Shown: piece by piece, positions 10,091 through 19,503 of the stretch
Numbering within the stretch: position 1 is the first letter of the stretch
Layout of the letters: each line of letters starts with the position of its first letter
Source: Peribacillus muralis
GTDB taxonomy: Bacteria; Bacillota; Bacilli; Bacillales; DSM-1321
Length of the DNA: 38,973 nucleotides
Direction: 5' to 3'
Assembly: GCF_001439925.1 (NCBI RefSeq)
Contig: NZ_LMBV01000026.1
Coordinates: forward strand, 18,068-57,040
Notes under the pieces: model-generated
Told to the model about the DNA's origin: nothing
Seen by the model: the letters and a program-made list of their open reading frames with translations, nothing else
The model's database searches: none
Position numbers and translations under genes: made by a program

Positions 10091-10117
10091 AAAAATGCTT
10101 TGGATTTTGTCCAAAGC
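10091..10117 (-). terminator. Terminator of fin
   Basis: On the minus strand GCTTTGGA and TCCAAAGC form an eight-bp stem around a five-base loop, followed by ATTTTTCC, ten bases after the fin stop codon. Confidence 0.8.
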
Positions 10118-10126
10118 CCTCTCCCG

Positions 10127-10357
10127 CTAATGAATAATATAATCGTTTTCATATAATTCAGGGTATCTTTGCAGCGATTCATGGCAGTCTTCACATATTG
10201 CCTTTACGTGCATATCTCCCTCGGAATCATAAACGATCATCTCTTGTCGCTCTTCATCAGTAAGTTGATTAAAACCTAACTGCTCCGTACTCAATGAGTG
10301 TGCCTCGATTGAGCCCAGCTTCGTTCCGCAATGTCGGCATCGATAATGGAGAGCCAT
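10127..10357 (-). CDS. fin: Anti-sigma-F factor Fin (YabK)
   Basis: 76 residues. Two cysteine pairs, CRHCG at residues 7-11 and CEDCH near residue 55, make a small zinc-binding protein. The family protein Fin is made in the forespore and inhibits sigma-F, helping the switch to sigma-G. Size, zinc motifs and location between pth and mfd all match. A TAGGGGG ribosome site precedes the ATG, and a sigma-F/G-like promoter lies in the gap after pth. The protein acts in the forespore cytoplasm by binding sigma-F. Confidence 0.93.
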   Translation of the reverse strand: MALHYRCRHCGTKLGSIEAHSLSTEQLGFNQLTDEERQEMIVYDSEGDMHVKAICEDCHESLQRYPELYENDYIIH

Positions 10358-10385
10358 TTCGTTACCCCCTATTTTGTAATAGTGT

Positions 10386-10417
10386 TAGTATGTACAAAAA
10401 TAGCGGGAGTTTATTCA
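10386..10417 (-). promoter_or_regulatory. Candidate forespore (sigma-F/G) promoter of fin
   Basis: On the minus strand CATACTA (10386-10392) is a perfect sigma-G-type -10, with TGAATA (10412-10417) upstream. The 19-base spacing is one or two bases longer than usual, which lowers confidence. Confidence 0.45.
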
Positions 10418-10461
10418 GCGAAACAGGAAGATCTTATTCTTTATTTATATCTACTCTTAGC

Positions 10462-11022
10462 TTATTGATTATATTCGTTCATGACCTGTATAAATGGTTT
10501 TTCCAACCACGCTGCACAGGAAGATGCACTTTTTTCGATGGTCGCCCCTACATGGTCCCATTCTTCAGGCGTAAACCGCCCTAAAACGTAATCGGATACC
10601 GGAATGCGGCCAATTGGACGGCCAATCCCTATTCTGATCCGATTGAATTCCTGCGTACCCAAATGAGCAATAGAGGATTTTATTCCATTATGGCCGCCTG
10701 CGCTTCCCTTTTGACGAAGACGAAGTTTCCCCGGAGGCAAATCGAGATCATCATAGATAATGACAACATCCTCGACCTCCACCTTAAAGAAATGCATGAC
10801 TGCCGAAATGGATTCTCCTGATAAATTCATGTACGTCAAGGGCTTAAGCAACAACACTTTTTCTCCCTTTACCATACCTACACCATAGATTCCTTTATGC
10901 TTTGCTTGATCAAGTCGTATCGACCATTTACTGGATAACTCATCTATTACTTCAAAACCGACGTTATGCCGGGTTTTTTCATATTGTTTACCTGGGTTTC
11001 CTAACCCTACAATAATTTTCAT
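10462..11022 (-). CDS. pth: Peptidyl-tRNA hydrolase (Pth, SpoVC)
   Basis: 186 residues. The N-terminal signature [18 protein letters not shown] contains the catalytic His19 and the substrate-binding Asn and Tyr positions. Further motifs are [25 protein letters not shown] and [11 protein letters not shown]. The enzyme frees tRNA from prematurely released peptidyl-tRNA in the cytoplasm and is generally essential; in B. subtilis it was first named spoVC. It lies downstream of ctc in the usual order. No clear terminator separates it from fin. Confidence 0.97.
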   Translation of the reverse strand: MKIIVGLGNPGKQYEKTRHNVGFEVIDELSSKWSIRLDQAKHKGIYGVGMVKGEKVLLLKPLTYMNLSGESISAVMHFFKVEVEDVVIIYDDLDLPPGKLRLRQKGSAGGHNGIKSSIAHLGTQEFNRIRIGIGRPIGRIPVSDYVLGRFTPEEWDHVGATIEKSASSCAAWLEKPFIQVMNEYNQ

Positions 11023-11211
11023 GATTCACACTCCGTCATTACGGTTATTTAGGGAGTTACGTTGGGACGAAGTTTTTCGAAGATCATTGACCTTAGAAAA
11101 ATAGTACCTTAATTTCAAGCTGGGTTGCAAGCGACCGGAGAACTAATTAGAAAAAAATTGTAATTAAAGAAATTAATACCCGAATGCTTAAACGAATGTA
11201 TCCAGAGGTTG

Positions 11212-11240
11212 AAAAGACGTAACTCATGAAGAGCTACGCC
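11212..11240 (-). terminator. Terminator of ctc
   Basis: On the minus strand a ten-bp stem with two G-U pairs and a five-base loop is followed by TTTTC, about 35 bases after the ctc stop codon. The rest of the 250-base gap between ctc and pth shows no gene. Confidence 0.65.
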
Positions 11241-11274
11241 TATTATATCATGATTCAATTGTTTAATCTCGGCA

Positions 11275-11913
11275 TCATGACTCTGAAGATGGCTTCGTTT
11301 CCCTGCCTTCTTCATTTTCAGGAATCCCGCCATCCTGCTGTTCCCCTGTACTTATCTCCTCTTCCTGACGAGGTGCCAAAACAGATGCAACCACTTCCTC
11401 GTCATTGTTGTCGATCGTCACTTGCTGCTTCGATTGGATATCGGATATGTAGATTGTATCTCCCACCTGAAGTTCTGTAACGTCAACATCGATGGCATCA
11501 GGAATGTCATTCGGCTTAGCCGTAACCGTCACTTCATGAAGCGATTGCTGAAGGACCCCGCCGTCTTTCACGCCTTTAGAAGTACCTACAAGGTTAATGC
11601 GGACTTGCGCCTGTAATTGGGCGGACATATCGACGATTAAAAAGTCCGCATGAAAAATGAAATTCTTTATCGGGTCTTTTTGATAGTCAGAGAGCATGAC
11701 CTTATAACTCTTTCCATCCAAATCCAAGGAAATGATACCATTACGGCCGATTTCTTTAATGGTCTTTTGAAGTTCAATATTATTGACCGATATGGCTGTA
11801 CTGCCGTTTTGATTGCCGTAAACGACGGCTGGAATTTCTCCGCTTTCGCGCAAATTCCTTAAGTTGGAATGTTTTAAATCCGTACGTTCTTTTGCAGCTA
11901 ACAAGTTACTCAT
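11275..11913 (-). CDS. ctc: General stress protein Ctc, ribosomal protein L25/TL5 family
   Basis: 212 residues in two domains. The L25-like 5S-rRNA-binding domain covers about 1-95 (LRESGEIPAVVYG, LDGKSYKVMLSDYQKDPIK, HADFLIVD); the beta-rich TL5/CTC domain covers about 96-185 (RINLVGTSKGVKDGGVL, NDIPDAIDVDVTELQVGDTI). An acidic, Gln/Glu-rich tail follows. Ctc is a stress-induced ribosome-associated protein. A sigma-B promoter is visible upstream. In B. subtilis ctc sits directly after prs, while here the ssu operon lies between them. ATG with GGAGG seven bases upstream. Confidence 0.95.
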   Translation of the reverse strand: MSNLLAAKERTDLKHSNLRNLRESGEIPAVVYGNQNGSTAISVNNIELQKTIKEIGRNGIISLDLDGKSYKVMLSDYQKDPIKNFIFHADFLIVDMSAQLQAQVRINLVGTSKGVKDGGVLQQSLHEVTVTAKPNDIPDAIDVDVTELQVGDTIYISDIQSKQQVTIDNNDEEVVASVLAPRQEEEISTGEQQDGGIPENEEGRETKPSSES

Positions 11914-11964
11914 ACATCCTCCGCCTTCCTATATTTTAATTGCAAATTCTCTTTATATTTAACG

Positions 11965-11990
11965 TTTCCCTAAATTAACAGGCATTAAAC
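11965..11990 (-). promoter_or_regulatory. Sigma-B promoter of ctc
   Basis: On the minus strand GTTTAA (11985-11990) and GGGAAA (11965-11970) are 14 bases apart, matching the sigma-B pattern GTTTAA-N13-15-GGGWAW. The ctc gene of B. subtilis is a classic sigma-B target, so element and context agree. Confidence 0.75.
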
Positions 11991-12087
11991 ATGAAAGGAA
12001 AATTTCTGGAAGGCCTTGATGTCCGCTTGAACCTACAGGTAACAAAGGATTCACCCAATAAATTCCCGATTAATTTTTTCTCGTTTT

Positions 12088-12843
12088 CTATCCATTTATG
12101 GCCATGTTCTCCATTACTACGTCAACTTGCATGACTCTGTTAAGGATTTGGGAAGTTATCGACACAAACTGAAGATGATCCTTTTGCCGCGGTCTCGGCA
12201 GATTGATTTCCTTATTCATGACGACTTTGCCTTCCTCAATCAAAAGGACCCGATCTGCCAGAGTAACGGCTTCTTCAACATCATGTGTAACGAGTAAGGC
12301 AGTAAAGTCCCTTTTCCGCCATAGTTCTTCAATCAAACGTTGCATCTCGACCCTTGTCAAGGCATCCAATGCCCCTAATGGCTCATCAAGGAGCAAAATG
12401 TCAGGTTGATTCACCAATGCCCTCGCTAAAGCTACCCTTTGTTTTTGTCCTCCTGATAAAACGGAAGGCCATTCATGCGCACGGTCGGCAAGCCCCACCT
12501 GCTCCAGTAATTCCATAGCTTCATGCTTCCAATTTCCGTTCAGCCCTACACCAACGTTTTGAAGGATCTTTTTCCAAGGGAAAAGCCGCCCATCCTGAAA
12601 CATCATGCGTGACGATTTATTCAAGCCGTTCAGAGGCTTTCCATTCACAAAAACCTTACCCCCAGTCGGTTTATCAAGACCTGCGACAAGACGCAGCAAA
12701 GTACTCTTGCCACATCCGCTCTTGCCGACGACAGCTACGAACTCCCCTTTTTTAAAAGAAAGGTCCACCCCCTTTAACACATCATGTTCACCGAAGCTCT
12801 TTGCTACTTCCTGCAACTCAAACGAATTTCCATCTTTCATCAT
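12088..12843 (-). CDS. ssuB: Aliphatic sulfonate ABC transporter, ATP-binding protein SsuB
   Basis: 251 residues with all ABC ATPase motifs: Walker [10 protein letters not shown] (about 40-48), Q-loop [11 protein letters not shown], signature LSGGQKQR, Walker B ILLLDEP, D-loop GALDALTR and H-loop [10 protein letters not shown]. The VEEA after the switch His and the RLFPW segment are typical of the SsuB/TauB/NrtC branch importing sulfonates, taurine or nitrate. The linked monooxygenase SsuD decides for sulfonates. It works at the inner face of the membrane with SsuC and SsuA. An AGGAGG box precedes two adjacent ATG codons (12843, 12840). It is the last gene of ssuADCB; no terminator is seen before ctc. 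Confidence 0.93.
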   Translation of the reverse strand: MMKDGNSFELQEVAKSFGEHDVLKGVDLSFKKGEFVAVVGKSGCGKSTLLRLVAGLDKPTGGKVFVNGKPLNGLNKSSRMMFQDGRLFPWKKILQNVGVGLNGNWKHEAMELLEQVGLADRAHEWPSVLSGGQKQRVALARALVNQPDILLLDEPLGALDALTRVEMQRLIEELWRKRDFTALLVTHDVEEAVTLADRVLLIEEGKVVMNKEINLPRPRQKDHLQFVSITSQILNRVMQVDVVMENMAING

Positions 12844-12853
12844 AAAGGCCTCC

Positions 12854-13633
12854 TCACTGGTATGATGGATGCCACTTCAAGCATCTTTTTTCGACTATTT
12901 TGGCAAACACATCCGATATCTTCCCCAGTAAAGCATATAAGAGAATGCTTAGCACAACGACGTCCATCCTCATGAATTCCCGTGCATTCATCGCCATATA
13001 GCCAATCCCCGAATTGGCGGATATCGTTTCTGCGACAATCAATGTCACCCACATGATTCCAAGCGAGAAGCGGATACCGACCAATATGGAGGGAAGGGCT
13101 GCCGGAAGGATCACATTCCAGAATAGAGAAAATCCATGAAGCCCATAAACCCTCGCTGCTTCAATTAAATCTTTATCCACTGACTTCACGCCATGAAAGG
13201 TATTTAAATAGATAGGGAAAAGGACCCCCAAGGCTACAAGAAAGATTTTGGCCTCTTCCTCTATCCCAAACCAAAGAATCACAAGCGGTATTAACGCTAA
13301 ATGCGGTATGTTACGCAACATCTGCAAGGAGGTGTCAAATAATGTTTCCGCGATATTGGATATCCCATTTAAAAGTCCTAGGACAAAACCAATGATTCCG
13401 CCTATTAAAAAGCCAATGAAAGCCCGCTTTGCACTGATGCCGATATATTCGGCAAGATCTCCCGTTTCCAATAAGGCGGCGCCTGCTTGAAGCACCTCGG
13501 TCGGGGCAGGCAATATTCTCTCCGATAAAACACCCCATAAAGACAGCATCTGCCAGGTCACCAACAGTATAAGGGGGACGAGCCATGAGATGAAATATGA
13601 GTTATTGAGCTTTTTGTTTAACTTTTCCTGCAT
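12854..13633 (-). CDS. ssuC: Aliphatic sulfonate ABC transporter permease SsuC
   Basis: 259 residues from the ATG at 13633, chosen for AAGGAAGTGA upstream. An ATG at 13669 would add 12 residues, and the frame stays open to 13801 inside ssuD. About six membrane helices are present, with the BPD permease EAA loop as [21 protein letters not shown]. The region [23 protein letters not shown] is typical of SsuC/TauC. The start overlaps the end of ssuD by 32 bases, suggesting coupled translation. The permease forms the membrane channel with SsuB. Confidence 0.9.
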   Translation of the reverse strand: MQEKLNKKLNNSYFISWLVPLILLVTWQMLSLWGVLSERILPAPTEVLQAGAALLETGDLAEYIGISAKRAFIGFLIGGIIGFVLGLLNGISNIAETLFDTSLQMLRNIPHLALIPLVILWFGIEEEAKIFLVALGVLFPIYLNTFHGVKSVDKDLIEAARVYGLHGFSLFWNVILPAALPSILVGIRFSLGIMWVTLIVAETISANSGIGYMAMNAREFMRMDVVVLSILLYALLGKISDVFAKIVEKRCLKWHPSYQ

Positions 13634-14774
13634 CTTCACTTTCACTTCCTTTTGTAGGGTAGTGGTCATTTGCCAGTATTTCCCCGAAAGGGCTCGTCGC
13701 CTTTGAAACGGATGCTTGCTGCTGTTCAATCGGAAGCAAGGGAAATAATAATTCCGCCACACGGTACGCTTCTTCCAGGTGAGGGTAACCGGATAAAACA
13801 AACGATTCTATCCCGATGTCTTCATATTCCTTCATTTTCGCGGCAACATTCGCTGCGCTTCCGACTAGTGCCGTACCAGCCCCGCCGCGCACAAGGCCGA
13901 CACCTGCCCATAAGTTAGGGCTGATTTCCAGCGAATCCCTGCTACCATTATGAAGTTGTGACATCCTTTTCTGGCCAACTGAATCGAAACGCCCGAATAT
14001 TTTTTGTGAATTTTCAATCATTTCATCATCCACATACTTAATCAGTTCCTCAGCCGCCTGCCAAGCTTCCGCTTCCGTTTCTCGTACTATGACATGCATT
14101 CTTATGCCAAACTTGACCTCACGTCCATATTCCGCTGCCTTCTTACGAACCTTCTCGATTTTTTCAGCGACTTGCACTGGTGGCTCACCCCAAGTCAAGT
14201 ACACGTCAATATGCTTTCCAGCTATATCAATGGCTGGTTCTGATGAACCGCCGAAATAAAGCGGAGGATACGGCTTTTGTACCGGCGGCAACAAGATATT
14301 TCCCCCTTTAACCTTCAAATGTTCCCCTTCAAAATCCACTTTTTCACCTGCCAATGCCTTTCTCCAAATATCGAGGAATTCATCCGTTTGCCCATAACGT
14401 TCCTCATGATCAAGAAATACGCCATCGCCTGCCAATTCGACAGGGTCGCCGCCAGTAACTACATTGATCAAGAGACGGCCGTCAGACAGCCTATCGAAGC
14501 TTGAAGCCATCCGGGCAGCCAAGGTTGGCGACATTAATCCCGGACGTACCGCCACTAAAAATTTCATTCTTACGGTTGCGGTAATCAAAGAAGAACCTAC
14601 TACCCAAGCATCCTCACAAGACCGGCCCGTCGGCAGCAAAGCCCCTTCAAAACCTAATTGATCGACCGCCTGTGCGATTTGTTTTAAATACGGCAGTGTA
14701 ATCGCTCTTCCGCCCTTTGTCGTTCCTAAATAGCGACTTTCCCCATGTGATGGCAAAAACCAAAAAATTTTCAT
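13602..14774 (-). CDS. ssuD: FMNH2-dependent alkanesulfonate monooxygenase SsuD
   Basis: 390 residues of the bacterial luciferase-like (LLM) flavin monooxygenase family. Recognisable stretches are [71 protein letters not shown] and [18 protein letters not shown], all typical of SsuD. The enzyme cleaves alkanesulfonates to aldehyde and sulfite using reduced FMN, giving sulfur under sulfate limitation. No flavin reductase gene (ssuE type) is linked, so FMNH2 must come from elsewhere. It overlaps ssuA by four bases and ssuC by 32. The tail after residue 365 is polar and longer than I recall for the core family. Confidence 0.95.
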   Translation of the reverse strand: MKIFWFLPSHGESRYLGTTKGGRAITLPYLKQIAQAVDQLGFEGALLPTGRSCEDAWVVGSSLITATVRMKFLVAVRPGLMSPTLAARMASSFDRLSDGRLLINVVTGGDPVELAGDGVFLDHEERYGQTDEFLDIWRKALAGEKVDFEGEHLKVKGGNILLPPVQKPYPPLYFGGSSEPAIDIAGKHIDVYLTWGEPPVQVAEKIEKVRKKAAEYGREVKFGIRMHVIVRETEAEAWQAAEELIKYVDDEMIENSQKIFGRFDSVGQKRMSQLHNGSRDSLEISPNLWAGVGLVRGGAGTALVGSAANVAAKMKEYEDIGIESFVLSGYPHLEEAYRVAELLFPLLPIEQQQASVSKATSPFGEILANDHYPTKGSESEDAGKVKQKAQ

Positions 14775-15760
14775 TTTCCATTTCCCCCTTCATTACTTTT
14801 AATGGATGCATCTAACACGTTTATTTTGCTTGGGATTAATTTAAGATTGTAAAATGTATCGGCGATTTTTTGTTGATCATCCAAAACGGAATCGGAAATC
14901 TCCTCGAGACCGTATTTCTTTCTTTTTAATGTTTTTTCCAATGCTTCAACACTCATTCCTATTTCTGGTGATAAAAACTCAGCGACGTCGCTTGGATTTT
15001 CTTCGATCCATTTATCTATTTTTATCACTTCCTCTTTTATGATGTTCAAAGCTTCCTCATTCTCGGCAAAGGTAGCGGTAGCCAAAAAGAATTCACGATT
15101 CGCGACAAGTCCTTTTCCATCCTGGATCGTTTTCGTTTTCAGTTCCAGTTCTGCTGCCGATAAGAAAGGGTCCCATATGACCCATGCATCAATTTGATTG
15201 CCTTCAAAGGCAGCCCTGGCATCAGCCGGTGGTAAGTAGACAGGTTTAATATCATTCAGTGTAAGGCCCGCCTCCTCCAAAGCCTTGACCAATAGGTAGT
15301 GAACATTCGAGCCTTTGTTCAATCCTACCTTCTTGCCTTTTAATCCCTTCACACTTTTAATGGGGGAATCCTTTCGTACGACTATGGCCTCTCCCGCAGG
15401 ACTTGCCGGCTGATTGGCAACATAGACAAGGGGAGCGTCGGCTGCCTGGGCAAAAATCGGCGGCGCTTCCCCGGTGTGCCCAATATCAATGCTGCCGACA
15501 TTCAAGGCTTCAAGCAGCTGAGGTCCTGCGGGGAATTCTGTCCAATCGGCGGTATAACCGGCGTCTTTTAGACGTGTCTCCAGCTCTCCCTTCGACTTTA
15601 AAATATTTAATGTCCCGAATTTTTGATAACCGATCCGAATGGTTTTAGCCGAATCTTTTGCATCGTTACTTTTTGAGCTGGTTTTCTCCTGTCCGCATCC
15701 CCCAATTATCAGCAAGAAGACGCTCAGAATGGCCATCAGCCATATTCGCTTTTTTTTCAT
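14771..15760 (-). CDS. ssuA: Sulfonate-binding lipoprotein SsuA
   Basis: 329 residues. A short signal peptide ends in a lipobox (LLIIGGC) with Cys about residue 22, so the mature protein is a membrane-anchored lipoprotein. The rest is a periplasmic-binding-protein fold of the NrtA/SsuA type: [56 protein letters not shown] and [15 protein letters not shown]. It captures sulfonates for SsuBC. A GTG seven codons upstream (15781) is possible, but the ATG at 15760 follows AAGGGTG at good spacing and gives a normal lipoprotein signal. It is first in the operon, 165 bases after the inferred transcription start. Confidence 0.93.
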   Translation of the reverse strand: MKKKRIWLMAILSVFLLIIGGCGQEKTSSKSNDAKDSAKTIRIGYQKFGTLNILKSKGELETRLKDAGYTADWTEFPAGPQLLEALNVGSIDIGHTGEAPPIFAQAADAPLVYVANQPASPAGEAIVVRKDSPIKSVKGLKGKKVGLNKGSNVHYLLVKALEEAGLTLNDIKPVYLPPADARAAFEGNQIDAWVIWDPFLSAAELELKTKTIQDGKGLVANREFFLATATFAENEEALNIIKEEVIKIDKWIEENPSDVAEFLSPEIGMSVEALEKTLKRKKYGLEEISDSVLDDQQKIADTFYNLKLIPSKINVLDASIKSNEGGNGK

Positions 15761-15795
15761 ACTCTGCACACCCTTCCCCACTATTTATATATAAT

Positions 15796-15920
15796 AAAAA
15801 GCTCCTTTTCTTCACCAAGGATAAAAGGCACAGTAAAATGCCTCATATTCAATGGTAAGTAAAAAGGAGCCTTCGGTAGCCCGATCAGCGTATTTTCCAT
15901 TTCAAAAAAATGGATGGAAA
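15796..15920 (-). promoter_or_regulatory. Structured leader RNA of the ssu operon with terminator-like helix
   Basis: Read on the minus strand from about 15925, the leader starts with a seven-bp hairpin (TTTCCAT/ATGGAAA, 15894-15920). A single-stranded stretch (15872-15893) follows, then a long helix (15801-15870). This helix is GCTCCTTTT paired with AAAAGGAGC, extended by CTTACCA with TGGTGAAG (one bulge), and capped by AGGCA/TGCCT. It is followed by TTTTTATT, so it is an intrinsic terminator ahead of ssuA. I do not recognise a SAM-I (S-box), T-box or other known aptamer core. Control of ssu by attenuation is inferred. Confidence 0.6.
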
Positions 15921-15930
15921 TTGTATTATC

Positions 15931-15959
15931 ATTCTATTACTAGTATTCTTACCTGTCAA
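15931..15959 (-). promoter_or_regulatory. Sigma-A promoter of the ssuADCB operon
   Basis: On the minus strand TTGACA (15954-15959) and TAGAAT (15931-15936) are 17 bases apart. It faces ssuA and lies after the prs terminator, so the ssu genes are an independent transcription unit. Confidence 0.8.
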
Positions 15960-16004
15960 CTAAGAATTAAACAATTCCTCATGTTGGTTCCTTTAACCTA
16001 AAAA

Positions 16005-16030
16005 CATGGTGAGCCTGAGGGCCCACCATG
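16005..16030 (-). terminator. Terminator of glmU-prs
   Basis: On the minus strand CATGGTGGGCC and GGCTCACCATG form an 11-bp stem (one G-U pair) with a four-base loop, followed by TTTTTA, 26 bases after the prs stop codon. Confidence 0.85.
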
Positions 16031-16056
16031 CTTTTACGAATGCATATACATTTTTA

Positions 16057-17010
16057 TCAATCGAACAATGTGCTGACCGATTGTTCCTCATGGACACGAA
16101 TAATTGCCTCTGCAATTAAAGGTGCTACGGAAAGACCGACGATTTTATCGATTTTCTTGTCTTCGGAAAGGGAGATCGAGTTCGTCACGACCAATTCCTT
16201 GATCGTTGAGTTTTGAATCCTTTCGATCGCAGGACCTGAAAGGACTGGGTGGGTACAACAAGCATACACAGCTTTAGCACCGTTTTCTACAAGTGCATTT
16301 GCAGCAAGTGTAATAGTTCCGGCAGTATCGATGATGTCATCAATCAGGATAGCTGTCTTTCCTTCAATATTACCGACGATGTTCATGACTTCTGCCACGT
16401 TCGGTCTTGGACGGCGCTTATCAATAATGGCAATAGGCGCTTTTAGGCGATCTGCCATTTTACGCGCGCGCGTAACACCGCCGTGATCTGGAGAAACGAT
16501 GACAATATCACTTAGATCTTTTTCTTTGAAGTGATCCGCTAAAATCGGAACGGCAACAAGGTGATCGATTAGAATATCGAAGAAACCTTGGATTTGTGGC
16601 GCGTGAAGATCCAATGTGATGACACGATGGGCACCAGCCGTTTCCAGAAGGTTTGCAACCAGTTTAGCTGTAATCGGTTCACGTGCGCGTGCTTTACGGT
16701 CTTGTCGTGCATAACCGTAGTATGGCATAACAATGTTGATCGTCTTGGCTGAAGCACGTTTAAGAGCATCGATCATAATTAAAAGTTCCATTAAATTTTC
16801 ATTGACTGGTTGACTTGTTGATTGGATTACATATACGTCACAGCCACGAATGCTTTCTTCAATATTAATTTGGACTTCACCGTCACTGAAACTTGTTACG
16901 CTACATTTTCCAAGTTCAACACCGATTGCAGCTGCAATTTCTTGAGCTAAATCAAAGTTTGAATTCAACGAGAATACTTTTAAATTAGGATCTAAATACT
17001 GATTTGACAT
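16057..17010 (-). CDS. prs: Ribose-phosphate pyrophosphokinase (PRPP synthetase)
   Basis: 317 residues, the normal length. Motifs: [42 protein letters not shown], the PRPP synthetase signature [30 protein letters not shown], and the ribose-phosphate loop [13 protein letters not shown]. It makes PRPP from ribose 5-phosphate and ATP for purine, pyrimidine, histidine, tryptophan and NAD synthesis. It is 15 bases downstream of glmU and shares its transcript. A terminator follows. Its usual neighbour ctc is displaced by the ssu operon. Confidence 0.98.
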   Translation of the reverse strand: MSNQYLDPNLKVFSLNSNFDLAQEIAAAIGVELGKCSVTSFSDGEVQINIEESIRGCDVYVIQSTSQPVNENLMELLIMIDALKRASAKTINIVMPYYGYARQDRKARAREPITAKLVANLLETAGAHRVITLDLHAPQIQGFFDILIDHLVAVPILADHFKEKDLSDIVIVSPDHGGVTRARKMADRLKAPIAIIDKRRPRPNVAEVMNIVGNIEGKTAILIDDIIDTAGTITLAANALVENGAKAVYACCTHPVLSGPAIERIQNSTIKELVVTNSISLSEDKKIDKIVGLSVAPLIAEAIIRVHEEQSVSTLFD

Positions 17011-17025
17011 GATGACCTCCGTCGG

Positions 17026-18399
17026 TTATTTATTGAATTTTAAATTCTTCACATAATCTTCTTTGTTCACTTGACGAGCCCGGGCAACGGATAAGGCTTC
17101 CTGCGGTACATCTTGCGTAATGGTTGACCCTGCAGCTACATATGCCCCTTCTCCTATTGTCACAGGTGCAACGAGATTAGAGTTACAGCCTATGAAGACA
17201 TTGTCCTCAATCTTCGTCAAATGTTTATTTTTACCGTCGTAGTTCACGGTAATAGATCCACAGCCAATATTTACATTCTCTCCAACCTCTGCATCACCAA
17301 TATAACTCAAATGCGAGGCTTTGCTTCCATTGCCAAAAACGGCCTTTTTGATTTCGACAAAATTACCGATTTTAACGGAATCGTGAATATCCGAATCAGG
17401 TCTAACATGAGCGAAGGGCCCGATTTTGACGGCACTTCCAATCTTGCTTTCATGCACGACCGATTGAAAAATTTCCGAACCATCACCAATTTCACAATTG
17501 TTGATTTCCGTATTCGGACCAATCATGCAATCTTGCCCGATCACACTGTTCCCCTTGATGCTTGATCCAGGGTTAATGACCGTATCCTGTCCGATTTGCA
17601 CATCAGCTTCAATGAAAGTCGTCAGTGGATCGATGATCGTTACACCATTCCTCATATGCGATTCATTGATGCGTTTCCGTAAAATTTGCTCGGCCTGCGA
17701 TAAAGCGACACGATCATTTACGCCTAAAGTCTCTTCGAAGTCACTGCATTGGAATGCTGTCACTGTTTCGCCTTCTTGTTTTAAGATTTCAATAACATCC
17801 GGCAGGTAAAATTCGCCCTGGACATTGTCATTTGAAACCTTTTTCAAGGCGCTGAACAATGCTTGGTTATCGAAGCAATATGTACCGGTATTTATTTCCT
17901 TAACATATCTTTCTTCATCAGAGGCATCCTTATGCTCGACGATTTTTTCTACAAGCCCGCCTTCACTGCGGATAACCCTTCCGTATCCAGTTGGGTTATC
18001 TGCATTTGCCGTCAAGATTGTTGCTTTCGCCTGACTCCGCTCATGCAATGCTATGAGCTCTTCCATCGTTTCCGCTTTGATCAAGGGCGTATCACCGCAA
18101 ATTACAAGGGTCGTTCCGCTTTTACCGGATAAAACGCTCTCCGCTTGCATGACGGCATGCGCCGTACCTAATTGCTGATCCTGAAGCGCATACTTGCATG
18201 AATCACCAAGCTGCTCTTGAACTTTTTCAGCTCCATGGCCGATGACTGTTACAATATCCTCTATTTGAAGTTGATTGACATGATTGATAACATGTTGTAC
18301 CATTGGTTTCCCGCAAACAGGGTGCAAAACCTTATAAAGCTTAGATTTCATCCTAGTACCTTGCCCAGCGGCCAATATTATTGCATAGCGATTACTCAT
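17026..18399 (-). CDS. glmU: Bifunctional GlcNAc-1-P uridyltransferase / GlcN-1-P acetyltransferase GlmU
   Basis: 457 residues. The N-terminal pyrophosphorylase domain (about 1-230) shows [31 protein letters not shown] and GDTPLI. The C-terminal left-handed beta-helix (about 250-450) has hexapeptide repeats with the acetyltransferase region [19 protein letters not shown] and NYDGKNKH. The enzyme makes UDP-GlcNAc for peptidoglycan and teichoic acids. ATG with GGAGG upstream. It has its own sigma-A promoter and is transcribed into prs. Confidence 0.98.
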   Translation of the reverse strand: MSNRYAIILAAGQGTRMKSKLYKVLHPVCGKPMVQHVINHVNQLQIEDIVTVIGHGAEKVQEQLGDSCKYALQDQQLGTAHAVMQAESVLSGKSGTTLVICGDTPLIKAETMEELIALHERSQAKATILTANADNPTGYGRVIRSEGGLVEKIVEHKDASDEERYVKEINTGTYCFDNQALFSALKKVSNDNVQGEFYLPDVIEILKQEGETVTAFQCSDFEETLGVNDRVALSQAEQILRKRINESHMRNGVTIIDPLTTFIEADVQIGQDTVINPGSSIKGNSVIGQDCMIGPNTEINNCEIGDGSEIFQSVVHESKIGSAVKIGPFAHVRPDSDIHDSVKIGNFVEIKKAVFGNGSKASHLSYIGDAEVGENVNIGCGSITVNYDGKNKHLTKIEDNVFIGCNSNLVAPVTIGEGAYVAAGSTITQDVPQEALSVARARQVNKEDYVKNLKFNK

Positions 18400-18435
18400 A
18401 ACAGGCCTCCATTTTCACCTTTTTATCCACTGAAA

Positions 18436-18464
18436 ATATTATCTCAAATAGCGATTCTTTTCAA
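18436..18464 (-). promoter_or_regulatory. Sigma-A promoter of glmU-prs
   Basis: On the minus strand TTGAAA (18459-18464) and TAATAT (18436-18441) are 17 bases apart, about 35 bases before the glmU start. A further TTGACA lies upstream near 18490 without a convincing -10. Confidence 0.6.
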
Positions 18465-18956
18465 GGTAACAATTAAAAGTACATATTATTGTCAACGGTT
18501 TAAATCAGAAAACATCGGATTTCCGAGAGTCTTGCAGCATTGCGACTGGGCCTTTTTAGTATCCTTGAAACTTTTAAAAAAGAGTTATGTTTCGTTGAAC
18601 GCTCCTAGGCATGATCGTAAATCACGGAGCAGTCCAGCTCCCCTCCCGGAAAGCCCCATCATTCCTAAGAACGACTCCAACCCCGTCACGACCCACGTAG
18701 ACACCTTTAAGCAGCGCAGTGTCGACTGCAATCCATCATTCCGAAATCAACATGATCCACTTTTTTTTAAAAAAGAAATGGTTCATGACTTTCCCAAAAT
18801 CTCAATTTCATATCATGATAAAAAGGTTTAAAAAATAAAAAGGGCGGGTATTTGAGTTTTGAAGAACGACTGCAGATATTTTTCATTAATTCCCGATCAC
18901 GCGAAACATTTTGGGTAAAAAGGGTAGGTTCTATACTTGCCGCCTTTCGAATAAAC
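18465..18956. other. Long gene-free gap between spoVG and glmU with a G+C-rich core
   Basis: No gene with a ribosome site or recognisable product is found. Positions 18601-18720 are about 57 percent G+C against A/T-rich flanks. On the minus strand this core carries GGAGC-N6-GCTCC and a third GGAGC about 20 bases later, so two alternative hairpins are possible, plus two copies of GGAATGATGG. Its nature is unknown; it could be a small RNA, a decayed gene or an untranslated leader. Confidence 0.4.
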
Positions 18957-18988
18957 TAAAAAAGAGCACTACTTATGAAGTAGGCTCT
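18957..18988 (-). terminator. Terminator of spoVG
   Basis: On the minus strand AGAGC-CTACT pairs with AGTAG-GCTCT (one bulged base, five-base loop) and is followed by TTTTTAG, about 40 bases after the spoVG stop codon. Confidence 0.8.
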
Positions 18989-19030
18989 AGATGCACGTGT
19001 TTAATTTTTAACGTTTAAAAGTAAGGTTAA

Positions 19031-19327
19031 TTAAGAAGCCCCAGCTCCAGCTTCCTCTAATTCAGTTTCAAGTTCTCCCAATCGATGATATTCTGTCAAG
19101 ACAGCTTCTTGAATTTTTCCGCGTGTCGAGGAATTGATTGGATGAGCGATATCCCGGAATTCTCCATCTGGAGTTCGTTTACTTGGCATTGCTACAAATA
19201 AACCATTGTTTCCGTCGATTACACGAATATCATGAACCACAAATTCATTATCCAATGTAATTGATGCGATAGCTCTCATACGACCATCCGTATTGACACG
19301 GCGTAATCTTACGTCAGTTACTTCCAT
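19031..19327 (-). CDS. spoVG: Septation/developmental regulator SpoVG
   Basis: 98 residues and highly typical: [59 protein letters not shown]. SpoVG is a small nucleic-acid-binding regulator affecting septation in sporulation and, in other Firmicutes, capsule and virulence genes. The C-terminus is acidic ([14 protein letters not shown]). GGTGAG lies five bases before the ATG. B. subtilis spoVG uses a sigma-H promoter; I could not find a convincing one here. It is followed by its own terminator. Confidence 0.97.
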   Translation of the reverse strand: MEVTDVRLRRVNTDGRMRAIASITLDNEFVVHDIRVIDGNNGLFVAMPSKRTPDGEFRDIAHPINSSTRGKIQEAVLTEYHRLGELETELEEAGAGAS

Positions 19328-19503
19328 TTAAGCTCACCATCCCTTTTTGTTGTTGTTAAAACTTAAAGTACATATTCAACAAAAAAACGTGAACTCCTTC
19401 TATTATCTGTAAGTTTTTTAGAAAATTCAGCCTAGTTTTCAAATTTAAAAGAAATCCCCCTGTTATTCCAGGAAAAATACCCATTACATATGCCCTTAAA
19501 ATG

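Noticed and set aside
15761..15925. SAM-I (S-box) riboswitch upstream of ssuA
   Set aside because: The conserved S-box core was looked for on the minus strand and is not there, although a terminator-like helix is.
18217..18831. 204-codon open frame on the plus strand
   Set aside because: It begins inside glmU on the opposite strand, has no ribosome site, and its product shows no recognisable domain; it is a chance frame.
19328..19500. Sigma-H promoter of spoVG
   Set aside because: GGGGGATTT resembles the -35 element, but no GAAT-type -10 lies at the required distance; GAATTT further on is about eight bases too far.
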